From NCBI GenBank assembly GCA_958370785.1, contig CATXKN010000008.1:48000-111999 (forward strand): 64,000 bases of DNA. The letters are read 5' to 3'. The notes under the pieces are model-generated. The model saw only the letters and a list, made by a program, of their open reading frames with translations, did no database searches and had not been told where the DNA came from. Source of the stretch: an uncultured Collinsella sp. (GTDB taxonomy: Bacteria > Actinomycetota > Coriobacteriia > Coriobacteriales > Coriobacteriaceae). Both the position numbers and the translations under genes were made by a program. Every line of letters starts with the position of its first letter. The stretch's first letter is position 1. Below are positions 16,687 to 26,369 of this stretch, in pieces.

Positions 16687-18153
16687 ATGAACGAAAACGA
16701 ACTGACCGGTCTGCTCGAGTCTTTAAGGCGCATGGGCTCGGACGATCTTAACGTTGAGGTCAAGGAGAGCGCCACGACGCTTTCCCGCGACGTATGGGAA
16801 ACGGTCAGCGCTTTCGCAAACACCGCCGGCGGCATCATCGTACTCGGAGTGAGCGAGCGCGCGGGTTTTGCCCCAGTTGCAAACTTTGAGACCGAGAAAG
16901 TGCTCAACCAATTCGTGGCGGGCATGGGCGATGCCGGCGGTCGCGGAAAGCTGGCCAATCCGCCCAAATACACCATTGAGCGCGTGGAGCTCCAGGGCAC
17001 CGTGGTTCTGGTCATCACGATTGAAGAGCTCGACCCGTCGAGCAAGCCTTGCTATGTCATAGAGCGGGGCGCTCAAGGTGGCAGCTACAAACGCATCGAT
17101 GACAAAGATGTCCCGCTTTCGTCGACCGAGGTTTTGGCACTGTCGTCATATGAACGGACGAGTCCTAGCGATCGCGATGCGGTGCCCGGCACGAGTGTGG
17201 GCGATCTCGACGAGTCGCTGGTCGACCGCACGATAGAGCGTGCCTATTCGTTGACGCCTCGAGCGATGCGCGGTGCGGCGGACAAGAAGACAAAGATGGA
17301 GCGTCTGAATTTCCTCGACTTCCAGGGCAATGTTACCAAGGCCGGCCTCCTTGCCGCGGGCGTTTACCCTCAGCAGTTCTATCCCAAGCTCTTCATTGAT
17401 GTGGCTGTCCACGTGGGAACTCAAAAGGGAGCTGCGGGGCCACTAAGGTTTATGGACCGCACAATCTGTGAGGGAACGTCGGGCGAGATGATCTCGGATG
17501 CTGTCGCGGCCGTCGCCAAGAATTTGCGGCGAACCTCGACCGTCCAAGGCGTCTCGCGTGTCGACTCGCTGGAGATTCCCGAGGAGGTTCTGCGCGAGGC
17601 AATCGCCAACGCCGTAATCCATCGAGAATACGGGGATCGGTTCTGTGGACAATCGATTGCCGTCGACGTCTTTGACGATCGTGTCGAGGTGACGAATCCT
17701 GGCGGCCTTTACGGGGGAAAGACTCGCGAGAACTTGTTTGACGGCAGCTCCCGATGCCGTAACGCGACGCTCGTGAAACTCATGTCGATTGTCCCGCTGC
17801 CGGATGGCGCAGGTTCGCCGGCTGAGGGCAATGGCTCGGGCATCCCGATGATGATCGATGCCATGCGCGCGCATGGTCTGGCCGAGCCCCTGTTCTGCCC
17901 GGGGTTCGATCGGTTCAAGGTCGTACTCTACCGTTCAAAGATCGAGCCGGTCGATCATGGCGGGGGCTTAATTGTGACGGCACTCAAACACTACGGCGAG
18001 CTGGGGACGCGTGAGCTGGCAGAACGCACGGGGCTTACAATTTCCCAGGTTAGGTCGCGCGTCAACGCGCTCATTGCTCAAGGCGAGCTTGAGCCCACGG
18101 CGCCGGCGACGAGCCGCAACCGCAAGTATCGACTGTCAGAGCGCGTGGAATAA
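16687..18153 (+). CDS. AlbA_2-type DNA-binding / ATPase-domain transcriptional regulator
   Basis: 488 residues. The N-terminal Schlafen-like AlbA_2 domain shows VEVKES and AFANTAGGIIVLGV. A GHKL-like (HATPase_c_4) domain follows with EEVLREAIANAVIHREY and a GNGSGIPMM glycine box, and the C-terminus is a winged helix (GLTISQVRSRVNALIAQGEL). Such proteins are putative transcriptional regulators; ligands are mostly unknown. GAAAGGA precedes ATG 16687, so I prefer it to GTG 16681. The upstream repeat array suggests autoregulation. Confidence 0.85.
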   Translation: MNENELTGLLESLRRMGSDDLNVEVKESATTLSRDVWETVSAFANTAGGIIVLGVSERAGFAPVANFETEKVLNQFVAGMGDAGGRGKLANPPKYTIERVELQGTVVLVITIEELDPSSKPCYVIERGAQGGSYKRIDDKDVPLSSTEVLALSSYERTSPSDRDAVPGTSVGDLDESLVDRTIERAYSLTPRAMRGAADKKTKMERLNFLDFQGNVTKAGLLAAGVYPQQFYPKLFIDVAVHVGTQKGAAGPLRFMDRTICEGTSGEMISDAVAAVAKNLRRTSTVQGVSRVDSLEIPEEVLREAIANAVIHREYGDRFCGQSIAVDVFDDRVEVTNPGGLYGGKTRENLFDGSSRCRNATLVKLMSIVPLPDGAGSPAEGNGSGIPMMIDAMRAHGLAEPLFCPGFDRFKVVLYRSKIEPVDHGGGLIVTALKHYGELGTRELAERTGLTISQVRSRVNALIAQGELEPTAPATSRNRKYRLSERVE

Positions 18154-18253
18154 AGGCGTTAGTGGACGAGGCGACCAGATAATCGACCCTCAATTGGCGC
18201 CCACTAAGGTAAAGCGGTTGTTGCTCAGTCGACGGTGATGCTAAAGACTCGGC

Positions 18254-18745
18254 TTACGCCGGCATGGCCCCGAACCCGTCCATCAAGAACAGCCTAAGAA
18301 CCAGCTTGATGACATATCCCGGTTTGACTTCTGCCGCATCAAAGACGTGGTGCTCGGCGAGCTCGCTGCAGTATGCATAGATGTCGCGGATGAGCTTCGC
18401 GCCCGAGAGCGTAAACATGTAGCCTGCGTCCGAAAGCGCATTGGGCGCGGCGGGCAACTTGGCCATGTGGCAGAACGTTTGCAGGTCGGGCGCCATAACA
18501 TTCTGGTAGTCGAGGTGGCCGCTGGCATCCTGTGCGGCAAGCTCCAATTGGCGCACAAAATCCAGCGCCGCCGCTAACACAAAGCTCGGCGTAGGCGCAT
18601 TGACGTCCTGAGTGGTCGCCACAAGCCTGCCCGCCGCCTGCGTGACAAGCCAAGCGACCTCGCGCTGGCAACGCACGGCCTTGCGCGTAACCGGCTTGAT
18701 GGACGAAGAAGAAACGCTTCCCTTAGGCGGATTCGAAGCAGCCAT
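18254..18745 (-). CDS. Hypothetical protein
   Basis: 163 residues, mostly helical, with no motif I recognise. The start ATG 18745 is preceded by GGGAGGG, a strong ribosome site, and the codon use fits the genome, so it is probably a real gene. It is convergent with the AlbA_2 regulator and divergent from the HNH gene. Function unknown. Confidence 0.65.
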   Translation of the reverse strand: MAASNPPKGSVSSSSIKPVTRKAVRCQREVAWLVTQAAGRLVATTQDVNAPTPSFVLAAALDFVRQLELAAQDASGHLDYQNVMAPDLQTFCHMAKLPAAPNALSDAGYMFTLSGAKLIRDIYAYCSELAEHHVFDAAEVKPGYVIKLVLRLFLMDGFGAMPA

Positions 18746-18960
18746 AAGACCCTCCCATGAACAATCCGGCCCAACAAGCCCGGATGAAACACGTGCTACA
18801 TCAGTATACAGGGGAGTGGGATAGCGGGGTACAAGCGCGCCAGCGGCAAACCGAGAGCATCAACGATGTGCCGATCACGGAATGAGATCTCGTAATAATT
18901 GACTCTCGGCCATATTATTGAGGGGCACGACTCGCTTTCGTATGGTTGTAGGTGCTGACG

Positions 18961-20043
18961 ATGAACGACATTGACCTTGCTGTTCCGTTGATGGATGGAC
19001 CAAGCTATGACCGTGCCTGCAGTCTCGTTCCTTCTGAATACGTTGAGGCATGGGAGTGGTTTCTGGGTGAGGAGCAGCGCGACGGCGTTTGGACCAGCCT
19101 TCCGCACCACACCAAGAAAGATAGCCCTCAGTATCAGTATCGTTTGAGAATTGGCTCGGACTTCTTTCCCGTAACGCGGGATTCAGGGATCTTCTGGCCG
19201 GGCCAGGATCGGGTGAAGCAAGATCCCAATAAGATCTTTGCGCTTTCGGTCCATAACTCTAAAAAGAGCTTCTACACCGATGTGCCTCCGCTCTATTTGG
19301 ACGATGGTACGTGGGTCATTAAGTACTCGGTTCAAGCGCCGGGTACCGTTGGTTTTCGAGACCAGAATTACAACCGTAAAATGCTCAACTGCATGGAATG
19401 TGGCGTTCCAGTCGGAGTCATATTTGCAACCGAGGTGGGCTATAAGGTGCTCGGCCTTGCGTTTGTTGAGCGGTTCGAGCCCGAAAACGGATGGTTTGTT
19501 CTGCACGGTCCTGTTCATAAAGGCGGACCGGACCCTCGTTTTGCGTCCGATATGAGTTATCTGAAGCACATGCCCGTCGATATTGAGTTTGCCGGACAGG
19601 GTGCGACCGACGACGAAAAGGTCCGCTATGCGTTAAGGCGCGAGCGATTGGGGCAGCAATGGTTCCGCAAGCAGCTCGTTGCCGCCTATGACGGCCGTTG
19701 CGCGGTGTCGGACTGCGGCGTCAGCGAAGCTCTGGAGGCTGCACATATCGAGAATTACTCGGGACCCAAATCGCAGGTTGCCAGCAACGGCATTCTGCTC
19801 CGGCGCGACCTTCATTCCCTATTTGATGCTCACCTGATTTCGTTTGAGCCTGTTTGCGGTGAATATCGGCTGTGCGGATCGTACCTGCTGGATAAGACCG
19901 ACTACGCTTCCTTTGCGGGTGCGACGCTAAGGCAGCCGAATGAGCGTCAGTGGCGACCCAATACGGTGTTTCTTGAGGCCCATCGCATTGAGTTCGATCG
20001 CTCGGAAAAGAAACGTGAAAAGGCGGGGCTTCTGCCGTATTAG
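18961..20043 (+). CDS. HNH endonuclease-domain protein
   Basis: 360 residues. The C-terminal HNH region reads RCAVSDCG, then LEAAHIENYSGP, NGILLRRDLHSLFDAHLIS, with the two metal/catalytic histidine positions and Asn-His spacing of the HNH_2 family. The N-terminal ~240 residues are not recognised and contain no membrane segments; they may be a specificity domain. Similar proteins are annotated as putative restriction endonucleases, but no methylase is adjacent. ATG 18961 has only a weak ribosome site; GTG 18952 is possible. Confidence 0.82.
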   Translation: MNDIDLAVPLMDGPSYDRACSLVPSEYVEAWEWFLGEEQRDGVWTSLPHHTKKDSPQYQYRLRIGSDFFPVTRDSGIFWPGQDRVKQDPNKIFALSVHNSKKSFYTDVPPLYLDDGTWVIKYSVQAPGTVGFRDQNYNRKMLNCMECGVPVGVIFATEVGYKVLGLAFVERFEPENGWFVLHGPVHKGGPDPRFASDMSYLKHMPVDIEFAGQGATDDEKVRYALRRERLGQQWFRKQLVAAYDGRCAVSDCGVSEALEAAHIENYSGPKSQVASNGILLRRDLHSLFDAHLISFEPVCGEYRLCGSYLLDKTDYASFAGATLRQPNERQWRPNTVFLEAHRIEFDRSEKKREKAGLLPY

Positions 20044-20165
20044 CGTATTAGGATTTGGCGGTCTTTTAAGATCGTGTTGTTTGATCGGATCGCGCGGCGA
20101 TGCAATCTCGTACACGCCCGCCGGTGCATGCTCTTCCTGATTTGTATAGCGAGAGGGGAGCGTGT

Positions 20166-20450
20166 ATGAGTTGGCGAGGCGATATTGCGATGGGGAAGTA
20201 CGGAAAACTGCCGTGTGCCCTTATCGACAACAATATATTTCCGGGCGTAGAAGTTGATTGCGGGTCGTTTGTCGTTGCCTGCCCTTGCTGCGGCTCGCAA
20301 ATACCGTGTCTCGACATTCGGTTCATCGATGCGCGCGACAGACTCAGCGACGAAGTGAGGAAACGTACGGGCGTTCATATGCCGGTGTATCCGGAGAAAT
20401 GCCCTGTTTGTGGCCTCGATATCGTGTACGAAGCCGGCGACGAGGGATAG
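20166..20450 (+). CDS. Small double-CxxC zinc-ribbon protein
   Basis: 94 residues with two Cys pairs, CPCCGSQ and CPVCGLD, which together would bind one zinc. GGGGAG precedes ATG 20166. Upstream in-frame codons lack a ribosome site. It lies between the HNH gene and a convergent DUF5710-like gene; function unknown. Confidence 0.65.
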   Translation: MSWRGDIAMGKYGKLPCALIDNNIFPGVEVDCGSFVVACPCCGSQIPCLDIRFIDARDRLSDEVRKRTGVHMPVYPEKCPVCGLDIVYEAGDEG

Positions 20451-20488
20451 GTGATGCGGAGGGGCTGGCTGTGAAGACCTCTCCGTCT

Positions 20489-21175
20489 CTACAAATAAAT
20501 CCCCTCACCGAGCTGCTTATGGAACTCGGCGTGATGATCGCGTGCCCAGGTAAAGAGTGCCTGGTCAAAATTGGTGCGCGTGGCTGGGATGCCAAAGACG
20601 CCGGCAACTTCGACGCGCACAAACTCCAGTGCCGGCAGCTTGTTGATGGCAGTGAGGGCAAACGGGGACGAGGGTTCCTCGAACAGATAACGGCTGCCTT
20701 GCAACGCGTCGCAACTGGTGCACGTGTTGCCGAGCGACGGGGCTTTGGAGGCTCGCGCGCCTACGGGTTTGTAGCCGCAGCGCTTATGAAGGTAGTCGCG
20801 GATCTCGCCCGGCACGCAGCCAAGAGCGGGCACGATGGCGAGTGCGTTGGCATTGGCCGTGTCGATGGCAATGTGCCCGGCTTCGTTGGGCGCGTGCGCG
20901 ATGGCGATGCTTTCGTCGTTATCGGTTCGATAGGGAATGCCGAAGGCCGCGACCGAGGTCTCTTTGTGACACTTCCAGCACTCGCGCTTGCCCAGTACTA
21001 GATATATATACGGCGCTGAGGGGTCGGATCGGTCAACACCGGGCAGCCACTCGGCAAAGGGCTCGGGGTTGACGCCGCTGGGTACATACCAGATCTTCTT
21101 GGTCCGGTCCCATTTGGCGCCCAGCGCCTTGGCTTCTTCTTTGTGCGAAAAGGGGACATCGAGCTCGGTGCGCAT
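20489..21175 (-). CDS. DUF5710-like protein with zinc-binding Cys pairs
   Basis: 228 residues. The N-terminus (LDVPFSHKEEAKALGAKWD, then KKIWYVP) is the DUF5710 motif, found in phage- and plasmid-related proteins, often primases. The remainder has CWKCHKET and CTSCDALQ, suggesting a zinc site. ATG 21175 is preceded by AAGGAGCCGCC. No catalytic motif is visible; role unknown. Confidence 0.75.
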   Translation of the reverse strand: MRTELDVPFSHKEEAKALGAKWDRTKKIWYVPSGVNPEPFAEWLPGVDRSDPSAPYIYLVLGKRECWKCHKETSVAAFGIPYRTDNDESIAIAHAPNEAGHIAIDTANANALAIVPALGCVPGEIRDYLHKRCGYKPVGARASKAPSLGNTCTSCDALQGSRYLFEEPSSPFALTAINKLPALEFVRVEVAGVFGIPATRTNFDQALFTWARDHHAEFHKQLGEGIYL

Positions 21176-21470
21176 GGCGGCTCCTTGGTGCTGCAGGTGC
21201 AAGTGGCTCAAGGATACCGCAGGGCGCAGACATCGCGGCGCTTTGCTGAGAAGTTGCGGTGCGGACTGATTGGTTATGCCGTTAGATAAATTGGCAAGTA
21301 GATGGTCGGCTTTTGGCCAGTTGGGCGGTTGGGGCAGCTTGCGGCGCAGTTTTGTGCCTGGCTATTGTTGATGTTGGGGTATTGAATTTGTTTGGCCGCC
21401 ATTTGTCAGGTGAATTGATGTTGCGTTGTAATGACGGTTGGAGCTGCCAGCGGATTTGGCGACATAAAAC
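21176..21470. other. Intergenic region, nothing recognised
   Basis: About 295 bases between the DUF5710-like gene and the tRNA-Val terminator show no coding sequence with a ribosome site and no clear hairpin. Confidence 0.5.
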
Positions 21471-21503
21471 AAAACAGCTCAGAGGCGAAGCCTCTGAGCT
21501 GCG
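21471..21503 (-). terminator. Terminator of tRNA-Val
   Basis: Stem CAGCTCAGAGG (21475-21485) / CCTCTGAGCTG (21491-21501), followed on the minus strand by GTTTTGTTTTAT-type T runs. Confidence 0.88.
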
Positions 21504-21509
21504 AACATT

Positions 21510-21584
21510 TGGTGGGCGTTAGAAGATTTGAACTTCTGACCTCTTCCGTGTCAGGGAAGCGCTCTCCCCCTGAGCTAAACGCCC
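21510..21584 (-). tRNA. tRNA-Val (anticodon GAC)
   Basis: Cloverleaf on the minus strand: acceptor GGGCGTT / AACGCCC, D arm with GCTCAGGGGGAGAGC, anticodon stem-loop CTTCC-CTGACAC-GGAAG (GAC), T arm AGAAG-TTCAAAT-CTTCT. Discriminator A and encoded CCA (21510-21512). Confidence 0.95.
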
Positions 21585-21613
21585 GATCAAGGGTGCGCAA
21601 GTGCGCAAGGGAT

Positions 21614-21642
21614 AATATAACGGAGCCTGAACTCGGTGGCAA
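21614..21642 (-). promoter_or_regulatory. Promoter of tRNA-Val
   Basis: On the minus strand, TTGCCA - 17 bases - TATATT, 30 bases before the tRNA. Confidence 0.7.
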
Positions 21643-21873
21643 GAACATTTTTAAAAATCGCTTACATTGTGGAATTCGGGGGCTTTGTCATATCCATTTC
21701 AAAAGAGTCTACTGCCGCGATTTGGCTGTCGCATAATGCAAGGCCATTGCGGTATCGAGCTATAGAAAGACGCCTGCGGAATTGTCCTACCGATAAGCGG
21801 ACAAGCCTCCAGCCGGTGCCTTCGCCGTGGTAAGGTAAGCCGAATTGTTTCCAGGCTGTTTCGGGGGAGTGGA

Positions 21874-22895
21874 ATGAGCAGAGAGTGTGTCGAGCAGGTC
21901 GAAGGTGCAGGGGCTTCGGTGCCGATGACCGATATATCGAACATTGATGTGCCCGAGGGAACCGACGAGCTGAGCCGCAGCACCCGCCGCGCGTGGCGCG
22001 ACCGCCTCAACGATGCCCAGACGCGCAAGATGATCGTGGGCATGTTGGCTACGCTCGTGGGCGGTTCGTTTTGGGGCTTCTCGGGCACCAGCGCGAGCTT
22101 TCTGTTCGATACCTATCACGTCGACACCTTGTGGCTTATGAGCGTGCGCCAGATTCTCGCCGGTCTACTCTTTATGGCCGTGGTTGTTACGCGCGACCGC
22201 GGGCGCCTGATTGAGCTCTGGACCACACCCGCCGATCGCAAGCAGCTGCTGCTCTTTACCGCCTTTGGCCTGCTCTTTAACCAGTTTTGCTATCTTTCGG
22301 CCGTGCGCCTGACGAACGCCGGAACCGCGACGGTGCTCCAGTGCCTGCAGCTGGTCATCATTATGGGATACACCTGCGTTATCGACCGCCGCAGGCCGCG
22401 CACGCGCGAGGTTATCGGCATTGGCTTGGCTCTGGGCGGTACGTTTTTGATCGCCACCGGCGGTGACCCCACCAGCCTGAGCATCTCGCCGCTCGGCCTG
22501 GTCGCGGGCCTTATGTGTGCGGTCAGCGCCACCTGCATGGCGGTGATCCCCGCCAAGATCCTGCCCGAATATGGCAGCCCCATCGTCACGGGTTCGGCTA
22601 TGCTCACGGCGGCATCGTTTCGTGTGCTTTCGTTCGCCCTTGGGCGCATATGCCGGCGCTCGATGTTGCCGGTATCGAGGCGCTCGCGGTGTTCGTGGTC
22701 ATTGGTTCGTTTTTTGCCTACATGCTCTATATGCAGGGCGTTAAGGACATTGGCTCGGTCCGCGCAAGCCTCATCGGAACCGTGGAGCCGGTTTCGGCGA
22801 CCATCACGAGTGCCGTTATGCTGGGCACGGTATTTTTGCCGACCGACCTTATCGGCTTTGCCATGATCATCGTGATGATGTTCCTCACGGTGTAG
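21874..22895 (+). pseudogene. DMT-superfamily (EamA) transporter, frameshifted
   Basis: The first frame encodes an EamA-type permease with membrane helices from LATLVGGSFWGFSGT to about SAMLTAASF, then loses sense. The rest (CAFVRPWAHMPALDV ... LIGTVEPVSATITSAVMLGTVF) continues in another frame to 22895. The shift is at about 22619-22625, in the run GTTTCG, and one missing base (probably a T) explains it. With repair the protein is about 340 residues with ten helices, typical for a drug/metabolite exporter. ATG 21874 has GGGGGAG upstream. Either a recent pseudogene or a sequencing error. Confidence 0.85.
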
Positions 22896-22976
22896 CCCCT
22901 ACGGTTGCTTTAAAGGATAATAGGCTGGCGGCGCGTTGCTTTGGCGGCGCGCCTTTGTCTATAGAGAGGACCTCTT

Positions 22977-24308
22977 ATGAAGTACTTTGGCACCGACGGA
23001 TTTCGCGGCGAGGCCAACGTTGGGCTGACCGTAGAGCATGCGTACAAGATCGGCCGTTTTGTGGGTTGGTATTACGGTGCCAACCGCGAGCGCAAGGCAC
23101 GCGTGATCGTGGGCAAGGACACGCGTCGCTCGAGCTACATGTTCGAGGCGGCGCTGGTGAGTGGCCTGGTCGCGAGCGGTGCGGACGCATATATGCTGCA
23201 CGTGATCCCCACGCCGGGCGTGGCGCATCAGACCGTGGAGGGCTGTTTCGATTGCGGCATCATGATCAGCGCGAGCCACAACCCGTTTTGCGATAACGGC
23301 ATTAAGCTCGTCAACAGCGACGGCTTTAAGATGGACGAGGACGTGCTGGAGCTCATCGAGGACTATATCGATGGCAAGAGCGAGGTGCCGCTGGCCACGG
23401 GCAACCACATCGGCGCCACAGTGGACTACATGCAGGGTCGCAACCGCTATATTGCCTCGCTCATCGCGAGCGCGAACTTTTCGCTGCAGGGCGTCAAGAT
23501 CGGCATCGACTGCGCCAACGGTTCGGCGTCCTCGGTGGCCAAGCCGGTGTTTGACGCGCTGGGCGCCGACGTGCGCGTGATCAATGCCGCGCCCGACGGA
23601 TTTAACATCAATGTGGACTGTGGCTCCACGCATATGGAGCGCCTGCAGCGCCACGTGGTGGAGCAGGGCCTGGACGTGGGCTTTGCCTACGACGGCGATG
23701 CCGACCGCTGCCTGGCCGTGGATGAGCGCGGCCGTGTGGTCGACGGCGACCAGATTCTGTACGTGTGCGGCGTGTACCTGAACAAGCACGGGCGCCTTTC
23801 GGGCGGTACCGTGGTTCCGACGATTGCCAGCAACTTTGGCCTGGTCAAGTCGCTGGAGCTTGCCGGTCTAAGCGCCGTGACCAGCGGCGTGGGCGACCGT
23901 CACGTGTATGCCAAGATGCGCGAGGGCGGCTTCAGCCTGGGCGGCGAGCAGACGGGTCATACGATCTTTGGCGATATCGAGCGCACGGGCGACGGCATTA
24001 TGACCTCGCTGCGCGTGATGGAAGTGATTCGTGCCGAGCGCGAGACGCTCTCGCAGCTCACGGCTCCGTGCAAGCTGCTGCCGCAAGCGCAGGTTGCCGT
24101 GCGCGTGGCCGACAAGGACGCCGCGCTCGAGAACATGGGCGTGCAGAATGCGATCGCCGAGGCCGAGGCCGCGCTGGCGGGCGAGGGCCGCGTGCTCGTG
24201 CGCAAGAGCGGAACCGAGTCGGTGATTCGCGTGTTGGCTGAGGCTCCGGACCAAGCCGCCGCCGACGCCGCCATGAAGCGCATCGCCGCTGCACTCGAAG
24301 CCCTTTAG
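22977..24308 (+). CDS. glmM: Phosphoglucosamine mutase
   Basis: 443 residues, full length. The catalytic phosphoserine is Ser100 in MISASHNP, the metal loop is DGDADRCL, and the C-terminal phosphate loop is RKSGTESVIRV. It converts glucosamine-6-P to glucosamine-1-P for peptidoglycan and UDP-GlcNAc synthesis. GAGAGGACC precedes ATG 22977. It is preceded by the broken DMT gene and followed by hairpins, so it is probably transcribed alone. Confidence 0.96.
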   Translation: MKYFGTDGFRGEANVGLTVEHAYKIGRFVGWYYGANRERKARVIVGKDTRRSSYMFEAALVSGLVASGADAYMLHVIPTPGVAHQTVEGCFDCGIMISASHNPFCDNGIKLVNSDGFKMDEDVLELIEDYIDGKSEVPLATGNHIGATVDYMQGRNRYIASLIASANFSLQGVKIGIDCANGSASSVAKPVFDALGADVRVINAAPDGFNINVDCGSTHMERLQRHVVEQGLDVGFAYDGDADRCLAVDERGRVVDGDQILYVCGVYLNKHGRLSGGTVVPTIASNFGLVKSLELAGLSAVTSGVGDRHVYAKMREGGFSLGGEQTGHTIFGDIERTGDGIMTSLRVMEVIRAERETLSQLTAPCKLLPQAQVAVRVADKDAALENMGVQNAIAEAEAALAGEGRVLVRKSGTESVIRVLAEAPDQAAADAAMKRIAAALEAL

Positions 24309-24336
24309 TTACGCGGTTTTACCAAACCGCGTAACT
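24307..24336. repeat. Palindrome at the glmM stop codon
   Basis: Perfect 13-base arms AGTTACGCGGTTT (24307-24319) / complement (24324-24336) starting within the stop codon. No T run follows, so it may protect the mRNA 3' end. Confidence 0.6.
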
Positions 24337-24383
24337 GCTCGACGCTGCAAACGACCCCAAGCGGCAATCTGACGTTCAATTTC

Positions 24384-24417
24384 AAGGGCGCGACCAGAAG
24401 GTCAGCGCCCTTTCATT
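24384..24417 (+). terminator. Terminator of glmM
   Basis: Stem AAGGGCGC-GACC / GGTC-GCGCCCTT with loop AGAA and a T-rich tail (TTTCATTT). Confidence 0.82.
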
Positions 24418-24480
24418 TCACGTCACCTTGCTCGCTTAGGGCCGTTTTCGCTGACGCTGCCAAGGCATCGGCGTCAACCT

Positions 24481-24596
24481 AGTCGTTGGGGACGTTCTTA
24501 AACGACTAGTCATCGGGGACACTCTTCGTCATCCGTGCTTCTGGCTGGCAAAGAGTGTCCCAAACGACTAGTCGTTTAAGAACGTCCCCAATGACT
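24481..24596. repeat. 116-base palindromic repeat (GGGGACGTTCTTAAACGACTAG)
   Basis: Arms of about 45 bases (24481-24525 and 24551-24596) pair almost perfectly around a 25-base loop. Key parts are GGGGACGTTCTTAAACG, the nested palindrome GACTAGTC, and GGGACACTCTT. It is non-coding and sits between convergent-end glmM and the M32 peptidase. It resembles REP/RAYT-type mobile palindromes. Confidence 0.85.
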
Positions 24597-24659
24597 ACAA
24601 AGGGGGCGTCGCGGATCGATTCCGCGGCGCCCCCCCTGCGTTGGCGTGTCGCCTAAGCT

Positions 24660-26234
24660 TTACAGCTCGTAGAGCGTGGTGAACTTGTCCTGCAGGTAGC
24701 TGCAGTAGTAACGAGCATCGAATGCCATGCCGCAGGCGCCCTTGATGAGCTCCGGCGCGTCTTTGGCGCGGCCCCACTGCCAAATGTGCTCGCCCAGCCA
24801 GGCGCGGACGGGTGCCAGATCACCGCTCGCGCAGGCATCGGTAAGGTCGACGCCGTCGCGGCACATGGCCGGCACAAACATGGCGTCGTAGGCGCTGCCC
24901 AGCGCATAGGTGGGGAAGTAGCCAAACGAGCCACCGCTCCAGTGCGTATCCTGCAGGCAGCCGTGCATGTCGTCGGGAACGGGAATGCCCAGGTACTCGT
25001 CCATAAAGCGATTCCAAAGCGCGGGGATGTCCTTGGCCGTGGCCTCGCCGGCAAACAGCATGCGCTCAATCTCGTAGCGCACCATAACGTGCAGCGGATA
25101 GGTGAGCTCGTCCGCCTCGGTGCGGATCAGCGACGGCTGTGCGATATTCACGGCGTGGTAGAGCGTATCCTCGTCCACGCTGCCATAGACCTCGGGCGCG
25201 TGGCGGCGCAGCACCTCGAGCAGCGGGCCCATAAAGGCGCGGCTGCGACCCACGGTGTTTTCGAAAAAGCGGCTCTGGCTCTCGTGGATGCCCATGGAGG
25301 TGCCGCCCTCCAGACAGGTGCGCGCATAGGCGGGATTGACGCCCAGCTCGTACATGGTGTGACCGGCCTCGTGGATGATGCTGTAGACGTTGGAGATGCA
25401 GTCGTCCTCGTAGATGTGCGTGGCAATGCGCGCGTCGCCCACCGAGAAGCCCTCGCTAAACGGATGCTCGGTAAAGGCGAGTGTGGTGTCGTCCAGGTTA
25501 AGGCCGACGAGCTTCATCAGGTCAAAGCTCATGGCGCGCTGGGCGGCCTCGGGCACATGCGCGTGCAAAAAGTCGGCAGTGGGCTGCTGTCCGCGCTCGC
25601 CGATGGCGTGCACGAGCGGCACGACCGTCGCCTTGACCTCATCGCAAAACGCATCGAAGCTCTTGGCGGAAAGGCCGCGCTCGTACTGGTCGAGCCAAAC
25701 ATCGTATGGGTCGCGCTTGGGGTCCATGAGCTCGGCCTGATGCTTAAGTTGGGCGACGATTCTATCCACATAGGGCTCAAAGCTCGCCCAGTCATTGGCC
25801 GTCTTGGCCTTGTGCCACACGGCGTCGGCCTCGCAGGTGAGCCTGGTCCAGGCCTCGGCCTCCTCGGTGGGAATGACGCTCGCTTCGCGCTGGTCACGGC
25901 CGAGCACGCGGATCTCGTCGAGCAGCTGCGGGTCGTCGATCTTGCCGCCGGCGACGGTTTCGCGTGCCAGCGAGCGCACAAGTTCGACAGACTTTTCGCT
26001 GGTCAGGAGCTTATGATGCTCGCCGGCAAGGGTGCCCATGGCGTCGGCGCGCGCTGCGGCGCCGTTGGCGGGGGCAATGGTCGCGCCGTCAAACTCGGCA
26101 ATCTTGAGCAGGTACTCGCGGGTCCACAGCTTGCCCTCGAGCTTGCGGAATTTTCTGACGGCCTTATCGACCTTCATGCCTTTGGGCGTCTTGCCCGCTG
26201 CGGGCTGGGCCTTCTTATCGTGCTTCTTTCCCAT
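24660..26234 (-). CDS. M32-family metallocarboxypeptidase
   Basis: 524 residues, close to the ~500 of Taq/Pfu carboxypeptidases. HEAGH is at 288-292 and the third zinc ligand is Glu318 in MGIHESQSRFFEN. YPLHVMVRYEIER and the FGYFPTYALG segment are also typical. It removes C-terminal residues from peptides in the cytoplasm. An unusual Lys-rich N-terminal extension (about the first 20 residues) precedes the family domain. ATG 26234 has AAGGATAAGG upstream. Confidence 0.94.
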   Translation of the reverse strand: MGKKHDKKAQPAAGKTPKGMKVDKAVRKFRKLEGKLWTREYLLKIAEFDGATIAPANGAAARADAMGTLAGEHHKLLTSEKSVELVRSLARETVAGGKIDDPQLLDEIRVLGRDQREASVIPTEEAEAWTRLTCEADAVWHKAKTANDWASFEPYVDRIVAQLKHQAELMDPKRDPYDVWLDQYERGLSAKSFDAFCDEVKATVVPLVHAIGERGQQPTADFLHAHVPEAAQRAMSFDLMKLVGLNLDDTTLAFTEHPFSEGFSVGDARIATHIYEDDCISNVYSIIHEAGHTMYELGVNPAYARTCLEGGTSMGIHESQSRFFENTVGRSRAFMGPLLEVLRRHAPEVYGSVDEDTLYHAVNIAQPSLIRTEADELTYPLHVMVRYEIERMLFAGEATAKDIPALWNRFMDEYLGIPVPDDMHGCLQDTHWSGGSFGYFPTYALGSAYDAMFVPAMCRDGVDLTDACASGDLAPVRAWLGEHIWQWGRAKDAPELIKGACGMAFDARYYCSYLQDKFTTLYEL

Positions 26235-26369
26235 ACCTTATCCTTGATCTCGCGAGCCGAGCGCCACGGATGGGCGCACGGCCAGTTTGCACAGCTACTT
26301 GCCTTGTACCCAGCACGAACAAAACGGAACGCGGCGATACGCCCACACAATGTGCTATCCTATAGCCCA

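Noticed and set aside
20258..21001. A 247-codon forward frame antisense to the DUF5710-like gene
   Set aside because: Overlaps two better supported genes and has no ribosome site or recognisable domain.
21874..22895. Programmed frameshift in the DMT transporter
   Set aside because: No slippery heptamer with downstream structure was evident; a simple one-base deletion explains it.
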